Below, piece by piece: positions 16,802-25,481 of a DNA stretch of 64,000 bases. A program made the position numbers and the translations under genes. Position 1 is the stretch's first letter; every line of letters starts with the position of its first letter. The DNA comes from Qipengyuania flava (GTDB lineage: Bacteria > Pseudomonadota > Alphaproteobacteria > Sphingomonadales > Sphingomonadaceae). The DNA is taken from NCBI RefSeq assembly GCF_019448255.1, contig NZ_CP080410.1, positions 1,302,001 through 1,366,000 of the forward strand. The letters run 5' to 3'. The notes below the pieces were generated by a model. The model had not been told where the DNA came from. It saw only the letters and a program-made list of their open reading frames with translations, and did no database searches.

Positions 16802-17560
16802 ATGCATGGTCCACGCCACATCGCCTCGGAGCTTTCCAATGATGCGGCCGCACGCTTTCGGCGATCGGCACAGGGCTGCAGCACGATAGCCGCCTTGAAC
16901 ATCGCATGCCTGCGCCTTGCGGCAAGGATTGGCGCGACCGGCGTTGCCTACCACCATTTTCCGGCTGTCGGTTCACTCGAGCCTGTCGGCATAAATGTCA
17001 TCTGTGTGGGTTTCCCGCGCGAGTGGTCCGACCACTTCGAGCAGAACCAACTGATGAAAGTCGAGCCGACGATCCAGGTGGTCCTTGCCGAAGGTCGCGC
17101 GCAGTGGTGGGATGAGACCGAGCCTGCCAAGCGTCTAAGTAAGGCAGAGCGGGAATATCTCGAGCAGGTGAATGCGCACGTTGGTGTCGGGGTGCATCTG
17201 CCCACGTATGGCCCGTTCGGCAGGGACGGGTATGTGGCCATCGAGTTCGGACACGAGAAACCAGCCTTCGACGAGGATGATCTGGCCAACCTGCAGCTGT
17301 GCTGCCAGGCCGCCCACCAGCAGTATTGCCAGCTCCTGCGCACGCCGCTTTCGCCCAAGAAGCGATTGTCTCCGCGCGAGCGTGAAATCCTCGCCTGGGT
17401 GGCAGAAGGCAAGAGCAATGGAGTGATTGCGGAAATCCTCGAGATCACGGAGAGCAGCGTGATCACCTACTTGGAACGCGCCTTCAAGAAACTCGAAGTC
17501 GACAACCGCGTGACCGCCGCCCTACGCGCTTCGGCCACAGGGGAATTGGCGCAATTGTAG
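16802..17560 (+). CDS. LuxR-type transcriptional regulator with autoinducer-binding-like domain
   Basis: About 252 residues from ATG 16802; GTG 16787 is an alternative and neither has a strong ribosome-binding site. The N-terminal domain (about 20-170) resembles the LuxR autoinducer-binding fold (DEDDLANLQLCCQAAHQQY at its end). The C-terminal LuxR helix-turn-helix (about 185-245) contains LSPREREILAWVAEGKSNGVIAEIL and SVITYLERAFKKLEV. No LuxI synthase lies in the window, so it may be an orphan receptor. It is divergent from the glycine-zipper/HdeA cassette (160 bp between starts) and may control it. Confidence 0.85.
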   Translation: MHGPRHIASELSNDAAARFRRSAQGCSTIAALNIACLRLAARIGATGVAYHHFPAVGSLEPVGINVICVGFPREWSDHFEQNQLMKVEPTIQVVLAEGRAQWWDETEPAKRLSKAEREYLEQVNAHVGVGVHLPTYGPFGRDGYVAIEFGHEKPAFDEDDLANLQLCCQAAHQQYCQLLRTPLSPKKRLSPREREILAWVAEGKSNGVIAEILEITESSVITYLERAFKKLEVDNRVTAALRASATGELAQL

Positions 17561-17713
17561 CGGCTTCGCAGCTTGGACCGGTGCCAGTATCGCTATCAAT
17601 GCGCGATACCAGGACAAGAAAAGACAAACGGTCATGAAACTCCAAAAATCCTCTAGACCGAATGACTGATTCGAACTCGATCGGCATCCGATCAATGCTT
17701 TAACCGGGAGCTA

Positions 17714-17737
17714 GCGGGGGCAACGGTGGGGGCAATA
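17714..17737 (+). repeat. Two 12-bp G5 repeats, candidate arm sites at far end
   Basis: GCGGGGGCAACG at 17714-17725 and GTGGGGGCAATA at 17726-17737 have G5 runs exactly 12 bp apart. CGGGGGCAACGGT (17715-17727) is identical to 2271-2283 beside the integrase. The second run starts 71 bp before the core at 17799, almost the same spacing as at the left locus (68 bp). Confidence 0.5.
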
Positions 17738-17798
17738 CGTGGAAGGACCTTCCAAAATTCGTCGCTTATTCAATATTCTCTCAGCGTAAAGTGATAGC

Positions 17799-17817
17799 AG
17801 CCCTGTCCACCACCGCC
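17799..17817 (+). other. Candidate attachment core (right end of element)
   Basis: AGCCCTGTCCACCACCGCC matches the core at 2111-2128 apart from one extra T. It lies just outside the G5 repeats, as expected for an attR-type end. No tRNA is recognisable at either core, so the chromosomal target gene is not identified. Confidence 0.5.
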
Positions 17818-17969
17818 ATCCCTCAAAACCCGTGCTAGCTCGAAACTCGACCGTATCGGTCAATGATCGATGACGCATACCCCGCGTTTTCAGCGGTGTC
17901 GCAAGGGCGAGGGCGCGGCCCGGACATGGAAGCCCGGATCTGCGCGGTGATGGGAAAGTAGGGGAACGC

Positions 17970-18680
17970 CTAGCCGGCGCGCGCTTCCAGCGCACCCGTG
18001 TCGATCAGTACTACTTCACGCCGCGAAGGCAGTTCGATCGCGCCGTCTTTCTTGAGGCGCGTCAACTGGCGACTCACCGTCTCGATCGTCAGGCCGAGGA
18101 CGTCGGCCATCTGCTGCCTAGAGAGGGGCAGGGCGATGACGATAGCGCCATCGGCCGTCTTGGTGCCGAGCCGCTCGCCCATCTCCAGAAGGAAGCTGGC
18201 AACCTTCTCTTCGGCGTTCATGCGGCCGAGCAAAAGCATCCAGCGGCGCGTCCGGTCGAGCTCGCCCAGAGTGCGTTCGAGAAGCTTGTGCTCGAGGCGC
18301 GGATGTTCGCGGGCGAAACGGTCGAAATCCTTGCGTTCGAACACGCAGATATGCGCATCGGTCAGTGCTTCAACGCCGTAGGGTGTCGTCTGACCGAACG
18401 GGCGGCCGAGGAAGTCCGAGGGGTAAACCAGACCGAGGATTTGTTCCTTCCCCTCAGCGGTTTGGGTCGAAAGCTTGAGAACCCCTTCGATCACGTTGGC
18501 GACCAGGATCGCCTCGTCGCCTTCCCACAGGATCTGTTCGCCAGCGCTCACGCGGCGCCGCCGACCGATGCCGTTCAAAAGGCCAATCTCGTCATTGTCG
18601 AGATCGGCGCAGATTGCACGGTTGCGGATCGAACAGGCGTCGCAAAAATTCGTCGTGCGGAGAGGCGGCATTTCGTTCAT
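17970..18680 (-). CDS. FNR-type oxygen-sensing Crp family regulator
   Basis: 236 residues from ATG 18680 (AGGA about 9 bp upstream); the frame extends further but the family N-terminus begins here. Cysteines at about 13, 16 and 24 (NFCDACSIRNRAIC) plus Cys112 fit the four ligands of an oxygen-labile [4Fe-4S] cluster. A cyclic-nucleotide-like beta-roll follows. The HTH contains LSRQQMADVLGLTIETVSRQL; the E-x-x-S-R reading residues favour a TTGAT-N4-ATCAA box. It likely switches respiratory genes at low oxygen. It is divergent from the ketosynthase gene. Confidence 0.92.
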   Translation of the reverse strand: MNEMPPLRTTNFCDACSIRNRAICADLDNDEIGLLNGIGRRRRVSAGEQILWEGDEAILVANVIEGVLKLSTQTAEGKEQILGLVYPSDFLGRPFGQTTPYGVEALTDAHICVFERKDFDRFAREHPRLEHKLLERTLGELDRTRRWMLLLGRMNAEEKVASFLLEMGERLGTKTADGAIVIALPLSRQQMADVLGLTIETVSRQLTRLKKDGAIELPSRREVVLIDTGALEARAG

Positions 18681-18792
18681 TCGCGCAATCCTAGGGCGGG
18701 CGCTGGAAACTGCCAAGTGGCCAAATGGCGGTCCGTGTTGCGATGTTCGCAAGCGTCTTGCGACCGGCCGCGCGGCGGCCTAGTCAGCGCGC

Positions 18793-19935
18793 ATGACAAA
18801 CAACACAGAACTCACCGGGCGCCCCGTCATCTCCTCCACGGGCCTGTTCACCCCGAGCGAGACCATCACCAACGAAGAGCTGGTGGATAGCTTCAACCGC
18901 TATGTCGAGCTGTTCAACACCGAGAACGCCGAAGCCATTGCGGCAGGCGAGGTCGAGGCCCTCCAGCCCAGCTCGGTCGAATTCATCGAGAAAGCGAGCG
19001 GGATCAAGGCGCGCCATGTCATGGCGAAGGAGCCGATCCTCAACCCGGAAATCATGGTGCCGCGCTGGGACGAGCGTTCGGACGACCAGCTGTCAATGAT
19101 GGCGGAAATCGGCGTGATTGCCGCGCGCCAGGCGCTTGAGCGTGCGGGCCGCGATGTTGCCGATGTCGACGCGGTTCTCTGTGCTGCGTCGAACATGGAG
19201 CGGCCCTATCCAGCCATGGCGATCGAAATCCAGCAGGAGCTGGGCATCGACGGTTTCGGCTTCGACATGAACGTGGCGTGCTCGTCGGCCACTTTCGGTA
19301 TCCAGACAGCCGCGGACTATATCCGCTCGGGCAACGCCAAGAGCGTCCTTGTCGTTAGCCCCGAGATCACCAGCGGCCACCTCAATTGGCGCGACCGCGA
19401 CAGCCATTTCATCTTCGGCGATGTCGCCACGGCCGTGCTGGTCGAAGACGCCGCGGTCGCGCCGGCAGAGCATTGGGACATCCTTGGCACCAAGCTGAAG
19501 ACCGTGTTCTCCAACAACATTCGCAACAATTTCGGCTTCCTCAACCGCGCGTCGCCCGAGGGTGAGGGCAAGAAGGACAAGCTGTTCGTCCAGGAGGGGC
19601 GCAAGGTCTTTAAGGAAGTCGTGCCGATGGTGGCCGAGATGATCGTGACCGAAGCGGAGAAGCTCGGCATCGATCCGCAGGGGCTGCGCCGCCTGTGGCT
19701 GCACCAGGCCAACGCCGGAATGAACCGCCTGATTGCCCAGCGCGTCCTGGGCCATGAAGCCAATCCGGACGAAAGCCCGACTGTGCTCGACACCTACGCC
19801 AACACCTCGAGCGCCGGCTCGATCATCGCCTTCCACCAGCACAGCGAAGACCTCGTTGGCGGCGACACCGGCCTGATCTGCAGCTTCGGGGCGGGCTATT
19901 CCGCGGGCGCCGTGTTCGTGCGCAAGGTCGCTTAG
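18793..19935 (+). CDS. Beta-ketoacyl-ACP synthase III-like enzyme (FabH superfamily)
   Basis: 380 residues, longer than classical FabH (about 320) because of extra sequence near residues 35-65 and 250-275. The catalytic triad is visible: Cys163 (NVACSSATF), His304 (LHQANAGMN) and Asn337 (ANTSSAGS). It should condense an acyl-CoA starter with malonyl-ACP, or a related acyl pair. The size and the context beside phospholipid genes fit a variant that uses unusual starters, but the substrate is not deducible. ATG 18793 is supported by the alignment of the first beta strand. Confidence 0.88.
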   Translation: MTNNTELTGRPVISSTGLFTPSETITNEELVDSFNRYVELFNTENAEAIAAGEVEALQPSSVEFIEKASGIKARHVMAKEPILNPEIMVPRWDERSDDQLSMMAEIGVIAARQALERAGRDVADVDAVLCAASNMERPYPAMAIEIQQELGIDGFGFDMNVACSSATFGIQTAADYIRSGNAKSVLVVSPEITSGHLNWRDRDSHFIFGDVATAVLVEDAAVAPAEHWDILGTKLKTVFSNNIRNNFGFLNRASPEGEGKKDKLFVQEGRKVFKEVVPMVAEMIVTEAEKLGIDPQGLRRLWLHQANAGMNRLIAQRVLGHEANPDESPTVLDTYANTSSAGSIIAFHQHSEDLVGGDTGLICSFGAGYSAGAVFVRKVA

Positions 19936-19975
19936 CGCCTTGTGACAAAAGGCAACTGCGCCTACGTGGCGACCC

Positions 19976-20728
19976 ATGGCAGGTGATCTTCTCGACAATC
20001 GTGGCCGCGGCGATGTCCGCTGGTCGTGGCCCCCGATCCATCCGGAGGGGCGCAAGTTCGGCGTAATCGCCGTTGTGATCAGCCTCGGTTTCCTTGTCGG
20101 GCTCGACTGGGAAATCGTCGGCTGGCCTCTGTTGCTGCTTTCGCTGGGCGTCTTTGCCTTCTTCCGCGATCCCGAGCGCGTGGTGCCGCAGGACGACAAT
20201 CTGATCGTTGCCCCGGCCGATGGCCTCGTCTCGCTGATTGCAGAGGTGGATCCGCCCGAGGAAATGGTGCTCGACGATGGCACCGGCCACGCCGGGCTCG
20301 AACCGGGCAAGGTCACCCGCATCTCGATCTTCATGTCGGTCTTCGATGTGCACATCAACCGCGCCCCGATCGCGGGCACGGTGCGCCGCGTGATCTACAT
20401 CCCGGGCAGCTTCGTTGACGCGGGGCTCGACAAGGCGAGCGAGGAGAACGAGCGCCAGCACATCCTGATCGAGCGCACCGATGGCCTGAAGGTCGGCTTT
20501 ACCCAGATCGCGGGCCTCGTCGCACGGCGGATCGTGCCGTTCGTCAAGCCAGGTGACAGCGTCGGCGTGGGCCAGCGGGTCGGCCTCATCCGCTTCGGCA
20601 GCCGGGTGGATGTCTATCTGCCCGCCGGCACCGATTCCAAGGTCCTGCTAGGCCAGCGCATTATCGCGGGTGAGACGGTCCTTGCCGAGATCGGTTCGCA
20701 GAAGCTGATCGAGGGTGTGTCGCAGTGA
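19976..20728 (+). CDS. psd: Phosphatidylserine decarboxylase
   Basis: 250 residues. A membrane-associated N-terminal part (hydrophobic residues about 28-62, ending FFRDPER) is followed by the PSD domain with [13 protein letters not shown]. The self-processing site FGSRVD (Gly208-Ser209) creates the pyruvoyl cofactor. Converts phosphatidylserine to phosphatidylethanolamine. The next gene, pssA, makes its substrate and starts with a 4-bp overlap. This short class lacks the long C-terminal alpha chain of the E. coli type. Confidence 0.95.
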   Translation: MAGDLLDNRGRGDVRWSWPPIHPEGRKFGVIAVVISLGFLVGLDWEIVGWPLLLLSLGVFAFFRDPERVVPQDDNLIVAPADGLVSLIAEVDPPEEMVLDDGTGHAGLEPGKVTRISIFMSVFDVHINRAPIAGTVRRVIYIPGSFVDAGLDKASEENERQHILIERTDGLKVGFTQIAGLVARRIVPFVKPGDSVGVGQRVGLIRFGSRVDVYLPAGTDSKVLLGQRIIAGETVLAEIGSQKLIEGVSQ

Positions 20729-21537
20729 GCGGCACGCCGACCAACGCGGACGAGAACACGCGCCTTGGCCCCAAGGCGACCGAAGACGAACAGCCCGAAG
20801 GCGGCCGCACGCGCACGCTGACGCTGCGGGCGATGATCCCCAACGCGATTACTGCAGGCGCGCTTTGTGCCGGCCTTACTGGCATTCGTTTCGCAATCGA
20901 CGCGAAGTGGGAAGCGGCTGTTGTCGCCGTGATCATTGCGGGCGTCCTCGACGGGATCGACGGGCGCATTGCTCGGGCGCTCAAGGCGCAGTCCCGCTTC
21001 GGCGCAGAGCTCGACAGCCTTGCCGATTCGCTCAGCTTCGGCACGGCACCGGCGATCATCATCTTCCTGTGGTCGCTTTCGGCCGAGCCCCGCCTAGGCT
21101 GGTTCGCTGCACTCGCCTTCGCAATCTGCTGCGCTCTGCGCCTCGCAAGGTTCAACGCGCAGATTGACGTGAGCGACCAGCCGCACAAATCGCTCGGCTT
21201 CCTTACGGGTGTTCCTGCACCAATCGGGGCAGGGCTTGCCTTCGCTCCGTTCTATCTATGGATTGCCACCGGGGTCGAGGAGTTCCGCAACCCGCTGCTG
21301 GTCGGCATCTGGCTCGCTGTCATTGCGCTGCTCATGATTTCGAACATGGCAACGCCAAGCTGGACGTCGCTGCGCCCGCGCCGCGGCATCCGGCTCGAAG
21401 TCCTGGCTTTTGTCGGATTGATGGTGGCGGCGCTGCTTGTCGAGCCCTGGTGGACGCTGAGCGCGATCTGCGTCGGCTACTTCCTGCTGCTGCCTTATTC
21501 GCTCTTCCGCTACGCGCGGATCAAGCGGCGCGGCTGA
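20725..21537 (+). CDS. pssA: CDP-diacylglycerol-serine O-phosphatidyltransferase
   Basis: 270 residues starting with GTG that overlaps the psd stop by 4 bp. The CDP-alcohol phosphotransferase motif DG-x2-AR-x8-G-x3-D-x3-D is complete (residues 79-101: [15 protein letters not shown], then AELDSLAD). The N-terminal 30 residues are charged and cytoplasmic, followed by about eight membrane segments. It makes phosphatidylserine from CDP-diacylglycerol and serine, the step before Psd. With cdsA and pgsA elsewhere in this window, the main phospholipid branch points are covered. Confidence 0.95.
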   Translation: MSGTPTNADENTRLGPKATEDEQPEGGRTRTLTLRAMIPNAITAGALCAGLTGIRFAIDAKWEAAVVAVIIAGVLDGIDGRIARALKAQSRFGAELDSLADSLSFGTAPAIIIFLWSLSAEPRLGWFAALAFAICCALRLARFNAQIDVSDQPHKSLGFLTGVPAPIGAGLAFAPFYLWIATGVEEFRNPLLVGIWLAVIALLMISNMATPSWTSLRPRRGIRLEVLAFVGLMVAALLVEPWWTLSAICVGYFLLLPYSLFRYARIKRRG

Positions 21538-21751
21538 CCCGCTGGCTGCAGCTGCGCGCCGGTACCTGGCGCGATCCACAGACATAGCTGGCTGCCGGGC
21601 GCAGGGCCGGCAGGTGCGGGGCGCCGTCGCCCTTCAATTCCCGCCGCAGCGCACCGAAAGCGGACCACCAACGCAGTCCGCCATCGGCAAGCACGCCTGC
21701 AACAACCACCGCAGTGGCGAGGAACAGGCCGGTAAGGAACAGTGCGAACAT
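21521..21751 (-). CDS. Small single-pass membrane protein, unknown function
   Basis: 76 residues from ATG 21751 (GGGAG about 9 bp upstream); ATG 21766 is possible. One N-terminal membrane helix (FALFLTGLFLATAVVVAGVLA) is followed by GLRWWSAFGALRREL and a basic tail. Its 3' end overlaps the end of pssA by 17 bp, tail-to-tail. I recognise no family. The ribosome-binding site and clean helix make it plausible as a real gene. Confidence 0.5.
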   Translation of the reverse strand: MFALFLTGLFLATAVVVAGVLADGGLRWWSAFGALRRELKGDGAPHLPALRPAASYVCGSRQVPARSCSQRVSRAA

Positions 21752-21766
21752 CTCGAAATCTCCCAT

Positions 21767-22102
21767 CCCGGCTGTCGAAAATCGTGTTGACAGACCGGGG
21801 AAATCTAGTGGAAAACCCGTATTGCCCACCGGAAGTTCCGGCGATGAGAACAATGTTCCTGTTTTGTTCTCGGCTGTCAAGCGCTTTTCGCGCCCAGATT
21901 CCCTTTTTTGGCGATGAATCGAGTCTGGATTTCCTCTCCGGACCCCGCTAAAGGCGCGCGGTCCGCACGGGATTCGGCCATTTCCGGCTGCTTCCAGAGC
22001 GGGCAAATCCACATGGAAGGCGCACATACCGGTGCCCGTCGCGGGATAACTCCGCACAAGGGTTCCAGCTTTCCAGAGGCATAACCGGAAAGGAATACGA
22101 TT
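21767..22102 (+). promoter_or_regulatory. rpsB upstream/leader region with palindromes
   Basis: 336 bases without a gene before rpsB. A perfect TTGACA lies at 21787-21792 but no good -10 follows at normal spacing. CCGGAAGTTCCGG (21829-21841) is a perfect palindrome. GAGAACA (21846-21852) pairs with TGTTCTC (21865-21871). Ribosomal operons of this type often have regulated leaders, so these may be promoter or leader elements. The rpsB ribosome-binding site GGAAAGGAA is at about 22087-22095. Confidence 0.4.
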
Positions 22103-22855
22103 ATGGCGGCTCCTACCGTCACGATGCAGCAATTGATCGAGGCCGGCTCGCACTTCGGCCACCAGACCCACCGTTGGAACCCGCGCATGAAGCCGTACAT
22201 CTTCGGTGCGCGCAACGGCATCCACATCATCGACCTGTCGCAGACCGTGCCGCTGTTCGCGCGTGCGCTCGACTTCGTCAGCCAGACCGCGCGTTCGGGC
22301 GGCAAGGTGCTGTTCGTCGGCACCAAGCGCCAGGCGCAGGACGCGATCCGCGAAGCCGCGCTGTCGTCGGGCCAGCACTACGTCAACCACCGCTGGCTGG
22401 GCGGCATGCTGACCAACTGGAAGACCATCAGCGAGCGTATCAAGTACCTCAAGACTCTCGACGAGCGCCTTGCCGGTGACACCGCCGGTCTGACCAAGAA
22501 GGAAGTCCTCGACCTGACGCGCAAGCGCGACAAGCTCGAGCTGTCGCTGGGCGGCATCCGCAACATGGGCGGCATTCCGGACGTGATGTTCGTGATCGAC
22601 GCCAACATGGAAGACCTGGCCATCAAGGAAGCCAACGTTCTCGGCATCCCGGTCGTCGCCGTGCTCGACACCAACGTCGATCCCGAAGGCATCGCTTTCC
22701 CGATCCCGGGCAACGATGACGCCGCGCGCGCCATCCGCCTGTACTGCGAAGCCGTCGCCGAAGCTGCCAAGAGCGGCAAGGGTGAGGGCGTGCAGGATTC
22801 GGGTGCCGATGTCGGCGCCATGGAAAACCCGCCGGAAGAAACCGCGGCGGCCTAA
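22103..22855 (+). CDS. rpsB: 30S ribosomal protein S2
   Basis: 250 residues, full-length S2. Family landmarks: [19 protein letters not shown] at the start, the central [12 protein letters not shown] and the C-terminal [28 protein letters not shown]2 joins the 30S subunit late and helps bind S1. A strong ribosome-binding site precedes the ATG. It is the first gene of the rpsB-tsf unit and is separated from tsf by 120 bp with a long hairpin. Confidence 0.97.
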   Translation: MAAPTVTMQQLIEAGSHFGHQTHRWNPRMKPYIFGARNGIHIIDLSQTVPLFARALDFVSQTARSGGKVLFVGTKRQAQDAIREAALSSGQHYVNHRWLGGMLTNWKTISERIKYLKTLDERLAGDTAGLTKKEVLDLTRKRDKLELSLGGIRNMGGIPDVMFVIDANMEDLAIKEANVLGIPVVAVLDTNVDPEGIAFPIPGNDDAARAIRLYCEAVAEAAKSGKGEGVQDSGADVGAMENPPEETAAA

Positions 22856-22867
22856 GCCAAACCCTCC

Positions 22868-22898
22868 TGTGACCGGGCGCCATCACGCGCCCGTCACA
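22868..22898 (+). other. Hairpin between rpsB and tsf
   Basis: TGTGAC (22868-22873) pairs with GTCACA (22893-22898) and, after a bulged C, GGGCGC pairs with GCGCCC around a 6-base loop. No T-run follows, so it is unlikely to be a simple terminator. It may act as a processing site or partial attenuator that sets the S2:EF-Ts ratio. Confidence 0.5.
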
Positions 22899-22975
22899 AA
22901 GCGGAGATACGCGCCGGGCCGCTTCCCCCCGAGGCAGGCCCGGTGCCCGCACATTGAACCAAGAAGGATACTATC

Positions 22976-23902
22976 ATGGCTGCATTCACTGCTGCTGACG
23001 TTAAGGCCCTGCGCGAGAAGACCGGCGCAGGCATGATGGACGCCAAGAAGGCCCTCGAAGGCGCCAATGGCGATATCGAAGCCGCAGTCGACGCGCTGCG
23101 CGCCAAGGGTCTCGCAACGGCCCAGAAGAAGTCGAGCCGCACCGCGGCCGAAGGTCTTGTCGGCGTTGCCGTCGAAGGCACCAAGGGCGTTGCCGTCGAA
23201 GTGAACTCGGAAACCGACTTCGTCGCCAAGAACGACAAGTTCCAGGACTTCGTGCGCAAGACCACCCAGGTCGCGCTGACGGTTTCGGGCGACGATGTCG
23301 ACGCGCTCAAGGCTTCGGCCTACCCCGATGGCGGCACCGTTGCCGACAAGCTGACCGACAACGTCGCGACCATCGGTGAAAACCAGCAGGTTCGCCGCAT
23401 GAAGACCGTGACGGTCACCAACGGCGTGATCGTCCCCTACATGCACAACGCGGTTGCCGGTGACCTCGGCAAGATCGGCGTGCTCGTCGCTCTCGAAAGC
23501 GAAGGCGACGCCGCCAAGCTTGAAGAGCTGGGCAAGAAGCTGGCCATGCACATCGCCGCCGCCTTCCCGCAGGCCCTGACCGCCGAAGGCCTCGACGCCG
23601 ACGTGATCGAGCGTGAGCGCGCGATCGCCAAGGAAAAGGCTGCCGAAAGCGGCAAGCCCGAAAACGTCCAGGAAAAGATGGTGGAAGGCGCGATCGCCAA
23701 GTACGCCAAGGAAAACGCGCTGCTCAGCCAGATCTTCGTGATGGACAACAAGACCCCCATCGCGCAGGTCGTCGAGCAGGCCGGCAAGGACGTCGGTGCC
23801 AAGGTCGAGCTGGTGGACTACGTCCGCTTCCAGCTTGGTGAAGGCATTGAAAAGGAAGAAGCCGACTTCGCCGCTGAAGTCGCTGCCGCCGTCGCCGGCT
23901 AA
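22976..23902 (+). CDS. tsf: Translation elongation factor Ts
   Basis: 308 residues. The N-terminal UBA-like domain ([20 protein letters not shown]) contacts EF-Tu, and the TDFVAKN-type motif ([12 protein letters not shown]) marks the core nucleotide-exchange domain. Two core subdomains follow. It recharges EF-Tu by releasing GDP. It lies downstream of rpsB as in most bacteria, and is followed by two hairpins that probably end the transcript before pyrH. Confidence 0.97.
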   Translation: MAAFTAADVKALREKTGAGMMDAKKALEGANGDIEAAVDALRAKGLATAQKKSSRTAAEGLVGVAVEGTKGVAVEVNSETDFVAKNDKFQDFVRKTTQVALTVSGDDVDALKASAYPDGGTVADKLTDNVATIGENQQVRRMKTVTVTNGVIVPYMHNAVAGDLGKIGVLVALESEGDAAKLEELGKKLAMHIAAAFPQALTAEGLDADVIERERAIAKEKAAESGKPENVQEKMVEGAIAKYAKENALLSQIFVMDNKTPIAQVVEQAGKDVGAKVELVDYVRFQLGEGIEKEEADFAAEVAAAVAG

Positions 23903-23923
23903 TACTTGTGCACTATGTGTAAA

Positions 23924-23947
23924 AAAGGACTGGAACTTTAGTCCTTT
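23924..23947 (+). terminator. Hairpin after tsf
   Basis: AAAGGACT (23924-23931) pairs with AGTCCTTT (23940-23947) over an 8-base loop, 21 bases after the tsf stop. The 3' arm ends in TTT, followed by GAACG rather than a long T-run, so termination may be partial. Confidence 0.5.
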
Positions 23948-24006
23948 GAACGCGTAGCTGCACCTCTCGGTGAAACTACTCCGAGATTCGCTTGAATTCG
24001 GGAATG

Positions 24007-24042
24007 GCCGCTGGACTTCGGTTCAGCGGCTGTTTTCGTTTT
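24007..24042 (+). terminator. Intrinsic terminator with UUCG tetraloop between tsf and pyrH
   Basis: GCCGCTGGAC (24007-24016) pairs with GTTCAGCGGC (24021-24030), including one G-U pair, around a TTCG tetraloop closed by C-G. TGTTTTCGTTTT follows. This is a strong rho-independent terminator for the rpsB-tsf transcript. Confidence 0.8.
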
Positions 24043-24070
24043 GGAGGGTTGAAAGGCCGGTGACTACGTG

Positions 24071-24100
24071 TTGACGGATGGCGCCGTCTCCCCTTGGCAT
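24071..24100 (+). promoter_or_regulatory. Candidate promoter for pyrH cluster
   Basis: TTGACG at 24071-24076 is followed after 18 bp by TGGCAT (24095-24100), a weak -10 match. It lies between the terminator and the pyrH start at 24151, where a new promoter would be expected. Confidence 0.3.
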
Positions 24101-24150
24101 CGGCCCCCATGCGCTCTAAGGCCGCGCAAACCTCACGGAAGCGAGACTCC

Positions 24151-24867
24151 ATGCCCTTTTCGACGATGAAACGTGTTCTCCTGAAGCTTTCGGGCGAAGT
24201 CCTCATGGGCGACCAGCAGTTCGGGATCGATCCGGCCTTCGTACTGGAGCTTGCCAAGGAAGTGAAAGCGGCCAAGGAAACGGGGCTGGAAATCTGCCTC
24301 GTGATCGGCGGCGGCAACATCTTCCGCGGTATGGCGGGCGCAGCGCAGGGGATGGACCGCGCGCAGGCCGATTACATGGGTATGCTCGCGACCGTGATGA
24401 ACGCGCTCGCCATGCAGAGCGCGCTCGAGCAGCTCGGCGTCCAGACCCGTGTGCAGAGCGCGGTGCAGATGGACCAGGTGTGCGAACCGGTGATCCGCCG
24501 CCGCGCGGAGCGCCACCTTGAAAAGGGCCGCATCGTGATCTTCGCAGCGGGCGTCGGCGCACCCTATTTCACCACCGACAGCGGCGCGGCCCTTCGCGCC
24601 GCCGAAATGAACTGCGACGCGCTGCTCAAGGGTACCAGCGTCGACGGCGTCTACGACAGCGATCCGAAAAAGAACGCCGATGCGACGCGCTACGACACCG
24701 TGTCCTATGGCAAGGTGCTGGCCGACAACCTCAAGGTGATGGACGCAAGCGCCGTGGCGCTGTGCCGCGACAACGACATTCCGATCGTCGTGTTCTCGAT
24801 CCGCGAAAAGGGCAACCTTGCCCGGGTCATCGCGGGTGAGGGCACCCAGACGATCGTAAAGAACTAA
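24151..24867 (+). CDS. pyrH: Uridylate kinase (UMP kinase)
   Basis: 238 residues from ATG 24151; an in-frame ATG at 24094 would add an atypical tail. Amino-acid kinase fold with [14 protein letters not shown] at the N-terminus, the IGGGNIFRG phosphate-binding loop, and [27 protein letters not shown] typical of bacterial PyrH. It phosphorylates UMP to UDP and is usually allosterically inhibited by UTP. It opens the pyrH-frr-uppS-cdsA-dxr-rseP-bamA run. Confidence 0.96.
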   Translation: MPFSTMKRVLLKLSGEVLMGDQQFGIDPAFVLELAKEVKAAKETGLEICLVIGGGNIFRGMAGAAQGMDRAQADYMGMLATVMNALAMQSALEQLGVQTRVQSAVQMDQVCEPVIRRRAERHLEKGRIVIFAAGVGAPYFTTDSGAALRAAEMNCDALLKGTSVDGVYDSDPKKNADATRYDTVSYGKVLADNLKVMDASAVALCRDNDIPIVVFSIREKGNLARVIAGEGTQTIVKN

Positions 24868-24898
24868 GACCAGACGAGACAAGACAGAGGAAGCCGCC

Positions 24899-25456
24899 AT
24901 GGCCAAGTACGACAAAGCCGACATCGAGCGCCGCATGAAGGGCGCCGTCGAGAGCCTGAAGGGCGATCTTGCGGGCCTGCGCACCGGCCGCGCCAACACC
25001 AGCCTGCTCGATCCCGTAGTGGTCGAAGTTTACGGCTCGATGATGCCGCTGAACCAGGTTGCTACCGTCAGTGCGCCCGAACCGCGCATGCTGAGCGTGC
25101 AGGTGTGGGACAAGGCCAACGTCACCGCGGTGGAAAAGGGCATCGCCAAGGCCAATCTCGGCCTCAACCCGATGATCGACGGCCAGAACGTGCGCCTGCC
25201 GATGCCGGACCTGACCGAAGAGCGCCGCAAGGACCTCGCCAAGCTCGCCGGTGAATATGGCGAGAAGGGCAAGATCGCGATCCGCAACGTGCGCCGCGAC
25301 GGCATGGAAGCGCTGAAGGAAGACGAGAAGAAGAAGGAAATCTCGGAAGACGAACAAAAGCGCGGCGAAGCCGAAGTCCAGAAGCTGACCGACCAGTACG
25401 TCGCCGAATGCGACGCGGCGGTGGCGAAGAAGGAACAGGAAATCCTGGCCCAGTAA
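24899..25456 (+). CDS. frr: Ribosome recycling factor
   Basis: 185 residues, the normal length. Three-helix-bundle landmarks include LAGLRTGRANTSLLDPV at the N-terminus and EERRKDLAKLAGEYGEKGKIAIRNVRRDG in the second long helix. With EF-G it splits the post-termination ribosome. It begins 31 bp after pyrH, with GAGGAAG upstream of the ATG. Confidence 0.97.
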   Translation: MAKYDKADIERRMKGAVESLKGDLAGLRTGRANTSLLDPVVVEVYGSMMPLNQVATVSAPEPRMLSVQVWDKANVTAVEKGIAKANLGLNPMIDGQNVRLPMPDLTEERRKDLAKLAGEYGEKGKIAIRNVRRDGMEALKEDEKKKEISEDEQKRGEAEVQKLTDQYVAECDAAVAKKEQEILAQ

Positions 25457-25481
25457 GGCGGCAGGGGCTGGGAGCGCGAGA

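Larger units (their letters stand above)
17561..17969 (+). other. Non-coding right boundary of the proposed element
   Basis: 409 bases with no gene. It holds two G5 repeats (17714-17737) and the second att core (17799-17817), then about 150 bases before the FNR-type gene. The part before the core is AT-richer (CAATATTCTC and similar) than the chromosome to the right. Confidence 0.5.

Noticed and set aside
21787-21815. Perfect TTGACA upstream of rpsB as a promoter
   Set aside because: No acceptable -10 sequence occurs 16-18 bp downstream, so it is only mentioned within the leader entry.
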